From the NCBI RefSeq assembly GCF_008764295.1, contig NZ_VTQX01000018.1, positions 4,714 through 65,425 on the forward strand: 60,712 nt of DNA, read 5' to 3'. Below, one piece after another: positions 43,193 to 51,926 of the stretch. This stretch comes from Bacillus methanolicus (GTDB taxonomy: Bacteria > Bacillota > Bacilli > Bacillales > Cytobacillaceae). Numbering within the stretch: position 1 is the stretch's first letter; every line of letters starts with the position of its first letter. A program made the translations under genes and the position numbers. Under the pieces are notes generated by a model, which worked only from the letters and a program-made list of their open reading frames with translations, did no database searches and was not told where the DNA came from.

Positions 43193-44836
43193 TTAACTGT
43201 TGAAATACTGTTCCAATTTGTAGGCGGCTATTGCCAATTGGAGGGTCAATCTCGCATCAGCGGAATTTAAATCGGAACCGCTGCGACTTTCAATTTGCCT
43301 GAGGCGATATTTTAATGTATGACGATGGATGAAAAGCTCTGCTGCAGTTGCTTGTATATTAAGATTGTGTTTGAAATAAAGCTCAAGAGTATGGATGTAA
43401 TCAATCCCATGCTTACTCCCTTCTAGTAATTTGCCTATTTGTTCCTCGTAAAATTCCGCCAAGCTTATCCCTAATTCCTTCATCTGTACTAATAAATGGA
43501 AGGTTGCTAAGTCGTTGTAATGAATAATTTCTTTTTTTACTAATAAAAGATTGGATAAATCCACTGCATATTTTGCCTCGTTGGCACTGTCACTTAATTG
43601 ATTAACATTTTTATATGCGCTTCCTACTCCAATGGTAATGGGGATCCCCTGGTTTCGCTGCTGCCAATGATGCAATAGATTTTTGGCGAGGCTAATACTG
43701 TCTTCAGTAGCATTTCCTTCCTTCTTATCAACCTTGACCTCTGTAAGGATAATCAGCCCATCTAACCTCGTTCTCAACATAAATTGTCTATTTGACCTGT
43801 CCATGTAGGTAAGGACATGATTATACAGCTGTTCAGCATGTTGCTTAAAAATTTCGTTTTCTTCATATTTCTCCAGTTTAATTTGCAGGACTGCATGATA
43901 GAGAGAGAGATCGTATCCAAGCTTTTTCCCCCTCTCGATAATTAGTGACGTCGATTGGAAGCTGCCATTAATGATCTCTTCCAGAAATTCTCCCTGTAAT
44001 CGAATTTGCGTTTGTTTCACAGCTTCTTCTTTTAAAAATTCAATTGCATAAACAGTCGCTGCATGTTCAATTGTTGTAATATAAACGTCTTGCCATTTTT
44101 CGATTTCAGTAATAGCAATTAATGTGCCATGATAGTGCTCATTGGCAATAATCGGATGTACATATATTTTCAAAATTTCCCACTCTAGTTCCGACGGCTG
44201 TCTTTGACTGCGGCACTTCTTTACTAAGGGAGCGAAAGGAATGGAGCGATTGTTGATGAAGAGCGCATTATCGCTATAAAGTAAAGAATGATGCTTGTAG
44301 GCATAATACGCAAATTCATCGAATTCGTTTAAAACGAAAATGGAAGAATTGATTAAATCGGCTAATGTTGTTGAAATCTTATTTTCTTGTTCATTTTTTA
44401 AGACAAGATTTGTTAATTGTTTATGGGTTTCTAACGAAAAGGATGTGACCTCCATTTGCTTATTTAAAATTTGCTGCAAAATACTTTTCGTGATGGAAGA
44501 AAAATTAATATGGGTTGGAAGTTCGATTAGTGGCAATTGGTATTGATTAGCGATGTCAATAAAAGTTTGAGGAATGTCTCGTAAATAAAAGCCGCTGTAG
44601 ATGGCGACCCCTGAAAGCTGTTTCATCGCTAGCAATCTTTGAAAATTTGCACTGTCATCGTTTAAACCATAGCCGGTTGTAATGAGAAATTCGCCCTCTT
44701 GGAAGCGGTTAATATCCTCAATGATTTCAACAATGGTGACCCATTTTATTTGGTTATCGATTCCCCCTGCTCCGCCGCGTATTTTCGCTTCTTTCATTAC
44801 TGGAAGAGTAAGGGCTTCCTGAACACTTATACTCAA
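43193..44836 (-). CDS. PucR-family transcriptional activator
   Basis: A 547-aa regulator: an N-terminal PucR domain (SISVQEALTLPVMKEAKI, EFLITTGYGL), a central GGDEF-like region (about residues 290-420) and a C-terminal PucR-type helix-turn-helix (LELYFKHNLNIQATAAELFI, HRHTLKYRLRQIES). Members usually activate nitrogen or amino-acid catabolic genes in response to a metabolite. The likely start is TTG 44836, 7 nt after GGTGGG; other starts up to 44851 are possible. It is divergent from the aminotransferase operon, its presumed target. Confidence 0.88.
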   Translation of the reverse strand: MSISVQEALTLPVMKEAKIRGGAGGIDNQIKWVTIVEIIEDINRFQEGEFLITTGYGLNDDSANFQRLLAMKQLSGVAIYSGFYLRDIPQTFIDIANQYQLPLIELPTHINFSSITKSILQQILNKQMEVTSFSLETHKQLTNLVLKNEQENKISTTLADLINSSIFVLNEFDEFAYYAYKHHSLLYSDNALFINNRSIPFAPLVKKCRSQRQPSELEWEILKIYVHPIIANEHYHGTLIAITEIEKWQDVYITTIEHAATVYAIEFLKEEAVKQTQIRLQGEFLEEIINGSFQSTSLIIERGKKLGYDLSLYHAVLQIKLEKYEENEIFKQHAEQLYNHVLTYMDRSNRQFMLRTRLDGLIILTEVKVDKKEGNATEDSISLAKNLLHHWQQRNQGIPITIGVGSAYKNVNQLSDSANEAKYAVDLSNLLLVKKEIIHYNDLATFHLLVQMKELGISLAEFYEEQIGKLLEGSKHGIDYIHTLELYFKHNLNIQATAAELFIHRHTLKYRLRQIESRSGSDLNSADARLTLQLAIAAYKLEQYFNS

Positions 44837-45005
44837 TATAAATCCCACCAATCCAACTTTTCATTGATATCCTTATACACATTGTATAATAAAAAGCCAC
44901 TATTTTTCATTGGTTTGACGTATATCAATTGTGTATTTCTTGAAATAAGATGTAATTATCAGAAAAAAACAATAATTTTAAATATCTTCAGAGGAGGCGA
45001 ATTCA
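44837..45005. promoter_or_regulatory. Divergent control region, pucR-type gene / aminotransferase operon
   Basis: TTATAC-ACATT-GTATAA (44873-44889) is a perfect inverted repeat near the regulator gene and could be an operator or its promoter. AGAGGAGG precedes the aminotransferase ATG. No clear sigma-54 or sigma-E promoter was found. Confidence 0.45.
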
Positions 45006-46376
45006 ATGAGCGAACAATCATTTCTAATCAAGCCTTTATTCGGTGGTCACTATCCTACTGCCAAGTATGGAAAGGGGATTTATATTTATGATGACACGAA
45101 TAAGCAATATATTGACGGTTCTTCTGGAGCAGTAACAGCAAGCATAGGTCATGCTGTCCCTGAAATTATCGAAGCAATGATCAAGCAAGCTCAAAAAATC
45201 TCATTTGTGTACCGCTCACAATTCACAACTGAAGAAGCGGAAAGATTGGCGGCTAAATTAAGCAGGATTGATTTTATTAAAGCTGGCGACTACAGTTCCT
45301 TCTTTGTAAATAGTGGCTCTGAAGCAACAGAAACGGCAATGAAAATTGCAATTCAATATTGGCAGGAACAGGGAAAGACAACAAAAAATAAAGTGATTTC
45401 AAGATGGACTAGTTATCACGGAATTACGATTGGTTCATTATCCTTATCAGGACATTCAGAACGGCGTAGAAGGTTTGTTTCATTATTGGATGATTTGCCA
45501 ACGATTTCAGCGCCTTATTGCTATCGTTGTCCATTTCATGCAACTTATCCAAGCTGTCAATTACAATGTGCATCAGAGCTTGAGAGCGCAATTCAACGAA
45601 TCGGTGCAGAGCATATTGCCGCGTTTATAGCTGAACCAATTATCGGTGCAGCCGGAGCAGTGATTGTACCACCAGAGGGATATTATGAGCGCATTAAAGA
45701 AATTTGCGAACAGCATAGCATTTTATTTATAGCCGATGAAGTGATGACTGGAATAGGTCGTACTGGAAAAATGCTGGCGATGGAACATTGGGGAGTAAGA
45801 CCGGATATCATTACACTTGGAAAAGGGATCAGTGCTGGCTATACACCAATCGCTGCTACCCTTGTAAGTGAAAAAGTGCTTGCTCCAATTCGCCAAGGGT
45901 CAAAGGTGATTATGAGTGGACACACATACAGTGCAAACCCTCAATCTGCTGCTGTATCGTTAGCGGTTCTGGAGTATATTGAACAGCATCAACTAGTAGC
46001 AAAGGCAGAAGAGAATGGACAATATCTCTTAAGTGAATTGCAAAAATTGGCTCAGCAAATTCCCATCATCGGGGATGTAAGGGGGAAAGGGCTTCTTGTT
46101 GGAGTGGAATTTGTGGCGAATTACTTTAGCAAGTTCCCGTTTCGCAAAGATCTTGATGTAACTAATTCAGTTGTTGCATTGGCGAGGGATAAGGGACTAT
46201 TAATCTATCCAGCTTCGGCAGGAGTAGAAGGAGGCGATGGAGACGCAGTCATTATTTCTCCGCCCTTGACTATAAATAAACAAGAGATTGATCAATTATT
46301 AAAGATTTTTAAAGAGACACTTCTCGATATTCAAAATGGAGTCATGGTCGATGACAGTTATGATTCGATAAGTTAA
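45006..46376 (+). CDS. Class III PLP aminotransferase, YodT-like
   Basis: A 456-aa aminotransferase: the substrate-cofactor region SSFFVNSGSEATETAMKIA, the Cys-containing insert CYRCPFHATYPSCQ, Asp in ADEVMTGIGRTG and the PLP Lys in TLGKGISAGYTP. The insert and the gene order (aminotransferase, two CoA-transferase subunits, deacylase) match YodT of the B. subtilis kamA operon. The likely substrate is a beta- or omega-amino acid, which is inferred. AGAGGAGG lies 10 nt before ATG. The next gene starts 17 bp after its stop. Confidence 0.82.
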   Translation: MSEQSFLIKPLFGGHYPTAKYGKGIYIYDDTNKQYIDGSSGAVTASIGHAVPEIIEAMIKQAQKISFVYRSQFTTEEAERLAAKLSRIDFIKAGDYSSFFVNSGSEATETAMKIAIQYWQEQGKTTKNKVISRWTSYHGITIGSLSLSGHSERRRRFVSLLDDLPTISAPYCYRCPFHATYPSCQLQCASELESAIQRIGAEHIAAFIAEPIIGAAGAVIVPPEGYYERIKEICEQHSILFIADEVMTGIGRTGKMLAMEHWGVRPDIITLGKGISAGYTPIAATLVSEKVLAPIRQGSKVIMSGHTYSANPQSAAVSLAVLEYIEQHQLVAKAEENGQYLLSELQKLAQQIPIIGDVRGKGLLVGVEFVANYFSKFPFRKDLDVTNSVVALARDKGLLIYPASAGVEGGDGDAVIISPPLTINKQEIDQLLKIFKETLLDIQNGVMVDDSYDSIS

Positions 46377-46393
46377 GAGAATGGAGGTGCGGT

Positions 46394-47092
46394 ATGGAAG
46401 CGAAAATGGAGATGCAGTCTAAGGTGACCACGTTAGAAAATGCATTATCTTTCATTAATGACGGTTGCGTATTAATGTTTGGCGGCTTTGGCGGTGTTGG
46501 CAATCCCCCCACCTTAATTAAGGGGATTTTGCAAAAAGGAACAAAGAGCTTGACCTTGATTGGAAATGATGCGGGTTTTCCGGAGATTGGTATCGGGAAA
46601 ATTGTGAGTGCTGAGAGAGTAAGCAAACTAATTACTACGCATATTGGTTCAAATCCGATAGCAGGGAAATTAATGGTTGAGGGTAAGATGGAGGTTGAGT
46701 TTTGCCCACAAGGAATTTTAGCTGAAAGAATCCGAGCAGGTGGAGCGGGACTTGGAGGTGTTCTTTCTGATATTGGAATCGGGAGCATGATTGAGGTTGG
46801 AAAGCAAAAGGTGGAAATGGGTGGGAAAACATACTTGATTGAGCCAGCTTTATATGCAGATGTGGCGATCGTTCATGCTAAAAAGGCAGATTATTTTGGG
46901 AATCTCATTTATGACAAGAGTGCAAGAAATACAAATCCATTAGTTGCAACAGCAGGAAAGATAACGATTGTTGAAGCTGAGGAAATTGTAGCTCCTGGTA
47001 TGCTTGACCCAGAATCGATTATTACGCCAGGAATCTATGTCGATATGATTGTCGAAAGCGAGGGGGTTGATTGGAAGTGGGCATGGGAATAG
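46394..47092 (+). CDS. 3-oxoacid CoA-transferase subunit A
   Basis: A 232-aa alpha subunit of family I CoA-transferases: VLMFGGFGGVGNPPTLIKGI, a glycine-rich FCPQGILAERIRAGGAGLGG and HAKKADYFGNLIY. With subunit B it would move CoA between a donor acyl-CoA and a 3-oxo acid. It resembles YodS or ScoA; the substrate is not determined by sequence. GGAGGTG lies 4-5 nt before ATG 46394, and ATG 46403 is an alternative. It overlaps subunit B by 10 bp. Confidence 0.88.
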   Translation: MEAKMEMQSKVTTLENALSFINDGCVLMFGGFGGVGNPPTLIKGILQKGTKSLTLIGNDAGFPEIGIGKIVSAERVSKLITTHIGSNPIAGKLMVEGKMEVEFCPQGILAERIRAGGAGLGGVLSDIGIGSMIEVGKQKVEMGGKTYLIEPALYADVAIVHAKKADYFGNLIYDKSARNTNPLVATAGKITIVEAEEIVAPGMLDPESIITPGIYVDMIVESEGVDWKWAWE

Positions 47093-47733
47093 AGGTGCGC
47101 AATCGAATGGCTAGTCGGGCAGCAAAGGAAATAAAAGCCGGGATGGTCGTGAATTTAGGAATTGGAATTCCTTCTCTTGTCCCGAATTTTCTTGCTCCTG
47201 AGACGGAAGTGTTATTTCATGCAGAGAACGGCGTCCTTGGTATGGGTCCTTCTCCGTCAAATGGAGAGGAGGATGCGATGCTATGCAATGCTGGGGGATT
47301 TCCGGTCACCGTTATTCCTGGTGCCTCCTATTTTGACAGTGCTACGGCTTTTGCCATGATCCGTGGAGGTTATTTGGATATGACGATACTAGGAGGACTG
47401 GAAGTTAGTGAAAAAGGTGATTTAGCCAATTGGGTCATTCCGGGAAAAAGGATTCCAGGAATCGGCGGAGGGATGGAGTTAGCGGAGAAGGCGAAAAAAG
47501 TCATCGTGTTAATGAGCCATGTTAATAAGCATGGGGAACCTAAAATTTTACAGGAATGTACTTTACCTTTAACTGCAAGAGGATGTGTAGATTTAATTAT
47601 TACTGATATGGCAGTAATTGAAGTAAGTGAGAAGGGATTACTGTTAAAGGAAGTGATGGAACCTTTTACTGAGAAGGATGTAAGGGAGATGACCGGTGCC
47701 AAATTATTGGTTAGAGAGGGGGGCAAAAAGTGA
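47083..47733 (+). CDS. 3-oxoacid CoA-transferase subunit B
   Basis: A 216-aa beta subunit with the catalytic Glu in HAENGVLGMGPSP, preceded by VVNLGIGIPSLVPNFL. It also has the GGLEVSEKGDLANWVIPGK region. It resembles YodR or ScoB in length and sequence. ATG 47083 is preferred (GGAAG 5 nt upstream), but TTG 47071 is possible. The stop overlaps the GTG start of the deacylase gene (GTGA), so the operon is tightly coupled. Confidence 0.88.
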   Translation: MGIEVRNRMASRAAKEIKAGMVVNLGIGIPSLVPNFLAPETEVLFHAENGVLGMGPSPSNGEEDAMLCNAGGFPVTVIPGASYFDSATAFAMIRGGYLDMTILGGLEVSEKGDLANWVIPGKRIPGIGGGMELAEKAKKVIVLMSHVNKHGEPKILQECTLPLTARGCVDLIITDMAVIEVSEKGLLLKEVMEPFTEKDVREMTGAKLLVREGGKK

Positions 47734-49019
47734 GTACTGCAATTAAAGAGCAGCTTAAGCAATGGTTGACAGAAAATCAAGAACGAGGCATTAAGCTATT
47801 GCAACAATTCGTGCAAGCAAAAAGTACACAAGGAAATGAAAAAGGTGTACAACAATTAGTGAGAGAAGAGCTTCAACGGATGGGACTTGAGGTAGATGTG
47901 TGGGAGCCTGATGGCAGACGATTAGCGGAGCATCCTTTTTTTGCATCACCAAGAAGGGAATTTTCGGGAAGTCCAAATGTGGTTGGTGTGCTAAAAGGAA
48001 CTGGGGGTGGCCGTTCTATTATTTTGAACGGGCATGTGGATGTAGTGCCAGAAGGGGATTTGCAAAAGTGGGAAGATGACCCATACAGCGGGAAAATAGT
48101 TGATGGAAAAATATATGGGCGCGGTACGACGGATATGAAAGGGGGCAATGTCTCACTTCTCTTAGCTTTGCAAGCAATTCAAGCATTAGGTATTCGATTA
48201 AAAGGAGATATCCTATTTGAAAGTGTGATTGAGGAAGAAAGTGGTGGAGCAGGGACGCTTGCGGCGATTTTAAGAGGGTATCGAGCGGATGCAGCACTTA
48301 TTCCTGAGCCGACCAATTTAAAGATATTTCCGAAACAGCAAGGATCGATGTGGTTCCGCATTAATGTGAAAGGACAGTCCGCTCATGGAGGTACCCGCTA
48401 TGAAGGCGTGAGTGCAATTGAAAAGAGCATGTCTGTTATGAACCATATTTTACAATTAGAAAAAATTCGTAATGAGCGGGTGCAGGACCCACTTTACAAT
48501 CAGATTCCCATTCCTTTCCCCATTAATATTGGTAAAATTTCTGGTGGCGATTGGCCATCATCGGTGGCTGATTTCGTTCAAATTGAAGGACGGATCGGCG
48601 TATCTCCCGATGAAACGATGGATGAAGCAAAAGAGGAAATGGAAAAATGGATCGGGCGACTAAAAGAGATCGATCCTTGGTTTGAACAATCTCCTCCTCA
48701 ATTAGAATGGTTTGGAGCTAGATGGCTACCAGGTGCAATTGAGCAGGAACACAAGCTGATGAAAATTCTAGTCGAAAAATTTCAAGAGGCGTTAGACGAA
48801 GAGCCGGTTATTGAAGCCTCTCCTTGGGGAACTGATGGTGGACTGTTAACTGCCATTGGCGACACACCGACGATCGTTTTCGGTCCTGGTGTGACAGAAT
48901 TGGCTCATCACTCTGATGAGTATATCGAAATAGAGAAAATATTTATCGCAGCGGAGATCATTGCTTTAACCTTACTCGAATGGTGTGAAATAGACAATGC
49001 TAACTTAATTGAAAACTAG
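47730..49019 (+). CDS. M20-family deacylase/peptidase, YodQ-like
   Basis: A 429-aa zinc hydrolase of the ArgE/DapE group: metal-binding LNGHVDVVPEGD and GRGTTDMKGG, the catalytic Glu pair in ESVIEEESGGAG, and His in FGPGVTELAHHSDEYI. It would remove an acyl group from an amino-acid derivative. In the B. subtilis kamA operon YodQ holds the same position beside the CoA-transferase genes. It starts at GTG 47730, overlapping the upstream stop by 4 bp, with GAGGGGGG 5 nt before. The substrate is unknown. Confidence 0.85.
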   Translation: MSTAIKEQLKQWLTENQERGIKLLQQFVQAKSTQGNEKGVQQLVREELQRMGLEVDVWEPDGRRLAEHPFFASPRREFSGSPNVVGVLKGTGGGRSIILNGHVDVVPEGDLQKWEDDPYSGKIVDGKIYGRGTTDMKGGNVSLLLALQAIQALGIRLKGDILFESVIEEESGGAGTLAAILRGYRADAALIPEPTNLKIFPKQQGSMWFRINVKGQSAHGGTRYEGVSAIEKSMSVMNHILQLEKIRNERVQDPLYNQIPIPFPINIGKISGGDWPSSVADFVQIEGRIGVSPDETMDEAKEEMEKWIGRLKEIDPWFEQSPPQLEWFGARWLPGAIEQEHKLMKILVEKFQEALDEEPVIEASPWGTDGGLLTAIGDTPTIVFGPGVTELAHHSDEYIEIEKIFIAAEIIALTLLEWCEIDNANLIEN

Positions 49020-49036
49020 ATAAGGAGGCTGCTGTA

Positions 49037-50401
49037 ATGACAATGAAAACAGAGTCGATTAACCTCATTACTGAAATTCCTGGACCAAAAGCGGCAGAGC
49101 TGTTAAAAAGAAGAGAGCAACATGTCCCAAGAGGACCATTTAATACCGTCCATTCCTTTATTGAAAAAGGTAAAGGTGCTTTAGTTACCGATGTCGATGG
49201 AAATACATTTATTGATTTTGCAGGGGCAATCGGATCTTTAAATGCTGGGCATTGTCCACCAGCAGTAGTTGAGGCGGTGAAAGCACAATTGGAAAAATAT
49301 TTACATCCTTGTTTTCATGTGATGATGTATGAACCATATATAGAGTTGGCAGAGAAATTAAATCGAATTACGCCAGGTACTCATAATAAAAAAACTTTTT
49401 TTCTAAGCAGTGGTGCGGAAGCGGTTGAAAACGCCATCAAAATTGCGCGGAAATATACAGGCAGAAGAGCGATTATCTCTTTTGAACGGGGGTTTCACGG
49501 TAGAACATATATGGCAATGTCTCTAACCAGTAAAGTGAAGCCATACAAAAATGGCTTCGGTCCCTTTGTCCCAGATACGTATAAAATGCCGTACCCTTAT
49601 TATTATCGTGCGCCTGAAGGGATGACGAGGGAAGATGTTGATGAACAGATAATTAAACAATTTCACACCTTTTTCTTGAGTGAAGTGCCGGCTGAAGACG
49701 TTGCTGCTGTAATTATGGAGCCGGTTCAAGGAGAAGGGGGATTTATTGTTCCTTCTAAATCCTTTGTCCAAAAAATAAAGAAAATATGTGAAGAGAACGG
49801 AATACTTTTTATTGCAGATGAGGTTCAAACAGGTTTTGCAAGAACAGGGAAAATGTTTGCGATGGAGCATTTTGAAGTCATTCCTGATTTAATGACGATG
49901 TCAAAATCGATTGCCGCTGGACTCCCACTTAGTGCTGTCACAGGAAGAGCGGAGATAATGGATGCACCTTCAAGCGGTGAAATTGGTGGAACATATGGAG
50001 GGAGTCCTTTAGGTTGTGTCGCCGCGTTAGAGGTGATAAAAATGATTGAAAAGGAAAATCTTACAGAGCGTGCAAACAAAATAGGGGAGTCGCTCGTTCA
50101 TTTTTTCAAGCAGCTTCAAGAGGACATTGCCTTTATTGGTGAAGTACGCACACTAGGTGCAATGACAGCGATTGAGATTGTGAAGAACAGAACTGAAAAA
50201 GAGCCGGATAAGGAGTTAACAATGCAGATTCTTCAGGAGGCCCATCGCCGTGGTTTAATTTTAATGAGCGCAGGGTTATATGGCAATATTATTCGCATTT
50301 TAAGCCCATTAGTGATTACAGATGCTCAACTTGATGAAGGCTTAGCTGTGTTAAAAGAAGTGATGTTTCATTTAAAACAAACCGGAATGAAGCATTCATA
50401 A
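49037..50401 (+). CDS. Class III aminotransferase, GabT-like
   Basis: A 454-aa aminotransferase closer to 4-aminobutyrate transaminases than its upstream neighbour: TFFLSSGAEAVENAIKIARK, MEPVQGEGGF, ADEVQTGFARTGKMFA and the PLP Lys in MTMSKSIAAGLPLSA. AAGGAGG lies 8 nt before ATG 49037. This second aminotransferase is absent from the yodTSRQP-kamA arrangement and suggests that the pathway handles a diamine-derived or omega-amino acid. It is the last gene before a long terminator hairpin. Confidence 0.85.
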   Translation: MTMKTESINLITEIPGPKAAELLKRREQHVPRGPFNTVHSFIEKGKGALVTDVDGNTFIDFAGAIGSLNAGHCPPAVVEAVKAQLEKYLHPCFHVMMYEPYIELAEKLNRITPGTHNKKTFFLSSGAEAVENAIKIARKYTGRRAIISFERGFHGRTYMAMSLTSKVKPYKNGFGPFVPDTYKMPYPYYYRAPEGMTREDVDEQIIKQFHTFFLSEVPAEDVAAVIMEPVQGEGGFIVPSKSFVQKIKKICEENGILFIADEVQTGFARTGKMFAMEHFEVIPDLMTMSKSIAAGLPLSAVTGRAEIMDAPSSGEIGGTYGGSPLGCVAALEVIKMIEKENLTERANKIGESLVHFFKQLQEDIAFIGEVRTLGAMTAIEIVKNRTEKEPDKELTMQILQEAHRRGLILMSAGLYGNIIRILSPLVITDAQLDEGLAVLKEVMFHLKQTGMKHS

Positions 50402-50409
50402 TGCTCTAG

Positions 50410-50475
50410 GCTCTAACTCGATGAATGTTGAAGAAGGTGAACCTTTCTTCTAAATCATTGACTTAGAGCTATTTT
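50410..50475 (+). terminator. Terminator of the aminotransferase operon
   Basis: GCTCTAACTCGATGA and TCATTGACTTAGAGC pair, with an inner GAAGAA/TTTCTTC stem, followed by TATTTTT. Confidence 0.85.
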
Positions 50476-50494
50476 TCAGTAAAATAGGAGAAAT

Positions 50495-50620
50495 ATTCAA
50501 AAAAATGAAGCTGTCATTGCTGCGTGTGCAACATTTGTGAAAAACGAGTTGTGGACGGATATGATGTTTGAGCATGAAAAGTCGCATAGACGTATGGACT
50601 TATGTATAATGACCATGTAG
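50495..50620 (+). pseudogene. 5' remnant of an HD-domain hydrolase gene
   Basis: After AGGAGAAAT a frame reads NEAVIAACATFVKNELWTDM then MFEHEKSH and soon stops. This resembles the N-terminus of YpgQ-type HD phosphohydrolases, where a helix precedes HDWWH. The catalytic HD region and everything after it are missing. I read it as a truncated leftover; the family assignment is tentative. Confidence 0.4.
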
Positions 50621-50746
50621 CAATATTAGTTTTAGTTCATCAGATTGGGATGAAATCATATTCAAATTACGTTGTATTATGCTCCTATGTTGATTTTCAT
50701 TAACAATATGGTACAACAAGGCCTAAAAATTATAACGGAGAGTAAA

Positions 50747-51346
50747 ATGATGGATCATAACCTATTTGAACAGATCGCAACCAAATATGATACAAAAGAT
50801 AGAATAGAATTAGCGAAAGTAATAGCAACTGAGGTAAGAACTGAATTGCAAGATAGTCAGTCAAAAACTTTAATGGATTATGGCAGTGGCACAGGTCTAG
50901 TTAGCTTGGAATTATGTGATGTAGTACAATCCATATTACTAGTAGACTCAGCAAAACAAATGTTGGAGCTTGCGAAAGCGAAAATCTCCCGTAAAGCAAT
51001 CACCAATGCACAAGTGCTTTATTCTGATTTTACTAAAGCTGCATCTGAACATAAGGTAGATATTGTTTTAATGTCATTAGTACTCCTCCATATCCCAGAT
51101 ACGAAAAAAATCCTTCAGCAGTTATTCCATATTTTAAATGAGGGCGGTAAGTTAATCATTGTTGATTTTGACAAAAACGAAAATGTATTTCATCCGAAAG
51201 TGCATAATGGATTTGTTCACGAAGAGCTGAAAGAAATTTTGGCTGAAGTTGGATTTAAAGGTACTAAGTTTAGAACATTCCACCATGGGAAAAGTATCTT
51301 TATGAATCAAGATGCCTCAATGTTTATCTCCAGTAGCTTAAAGTGA
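50747..51346 (+). CDS. Class I SAM-dependent methyltransferase
   Basis: A 199-aa methyltransferase with motif I LMDYGSGTGLVSLEL, motif II acidic residue in ILLVDSAKQML and the post-motif region VDIVLMSLVLLHIPDTKKIL. No transmembrane or substrate-specific domain is visible, so the substrate is unknown. ATG 50747 has GGAGAG 6 nt upstream. The frame is open back to 50672 but without a ribosome site. It stands alone. Confidence 0.85.
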   Translation: MMDHNLFEQIATKYDTKDRIELAKVIATEVRTELQDSQSKTLMDYGSGTGLVSLELCDVVQSILLVDSAKQMLELAKAKISRKAITNAQVLYSDFTKAASEHKVDIVLMSLVLLHIPDTKKILQQLFHILNEGGKLIIVDFDKNENVFHPKVHNGFVHEELKEILAEVGFKGTKFRTFHHGKSIFMNQDASMFISSSLK

Positions 51347-51368
51347 ATTTTTTTGTTTACGAACGGGA

Positions 51369-51404
51369 GGCCCACCAGATTCTTTTTATAGGCTCAGGTG
51401 GGCC
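51369..51404. terminator. Hairpin between methyltransferase gene and yhzD
   Basis: GGCCCACC and GGTGGGCC form a perfect stem between converging genes. The following T-run is distant, so terminator function is only likely. Confidence 0.55.
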
Positions 51405-51448
51405 AGTTGAGTATCAGTGGTTCTTTTTTACCTTTACGTTGCGATAGG

Positions 51449-51634
51449 CTACATATGAAATAATAGTAGCTGGCCAGTTGGTGAGGTGCAACGATGTGTT
51501 TTATCAAGTGCTCCTATTTCATTTAAGCGTTTTTCCCCTATTTGCTTCGCTTCATCATCGTTGTTCGCTTCAAATGCTTCGTCCAGAATTTTCTCTCCAT
51601 TCGATTCAAATGCAGTTAGTTTATAGATTTTCAT
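51449..51634 (-). CDS. yhzD: YhzD-like small protein
   Basis: A 61-aa protein, MKIYKLTAFESNGEKILDEA then FEANNDDEAKQIGEKRLNE and THRCTSPTGQLLLFHM. The length, pattern and position near the yha genes fit B. subtilis YhzD, a small YhzD-family protein of unknown function. AAGGGG lies 9 nt before ATG. Confidence 0.72.
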   Translation of the reverse strand: MKIYKLTAFESNGEKILDEAFEANNDDEAKQIGEKRLNEIGALDKTHRCTSPTGQLLLFHM

Positions 51635-51746
51635 CGAAAAGATTCCCCTTTATTTAGTAAATTTAATGGCGTCGTAGAGCGCTTACATCATGTTTCAATG
51701 ATAATTTTTACATAATCATTTAAATTTTGCAAAAAAAATTCATTGT

Positions 51747-51845
51747 TTGTCGTTATTGATTTTTGACTGCACTTCGTGTAGAAATCAAAGGTTTTACATG
51801 AAATGGGCAAAAACCATTTTATCAATAATTTTGTTTAATAAAGCC
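51747..51845 (-). repeat. Dispersed intergenic repeat, copy 5 (reverse)
   Basis: Read on the reverse strand it runs from GGCTTTATTAAACAAAATTA through TGGTTTTTGCCCATTTCATG, GTAAAACCTTTGATTTC and TACACGAAGTGCAG to AAAAATCAATAACGACA, matching the other copies in order. It lies about 80 bp upstream of yhaQ. Confidence 0.72.
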
Positions 51846-51926
51846 TTGTAAAAAGAAAAATTAAGAGAAAATGAACCTTTTTTCTATTTATTTCGTATAC
51901 ACTAAGTAAGAAGAGGAGGATGCAAT

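Noticed and set aside
49523..49870. Long reverse-strand frame inside the GabT-like gene
   Set aside because: Antisense shadow of a well-supported coding sequence, as are the similar long reverse frames inside glpK, yhaN and the CoA-transferase genes.
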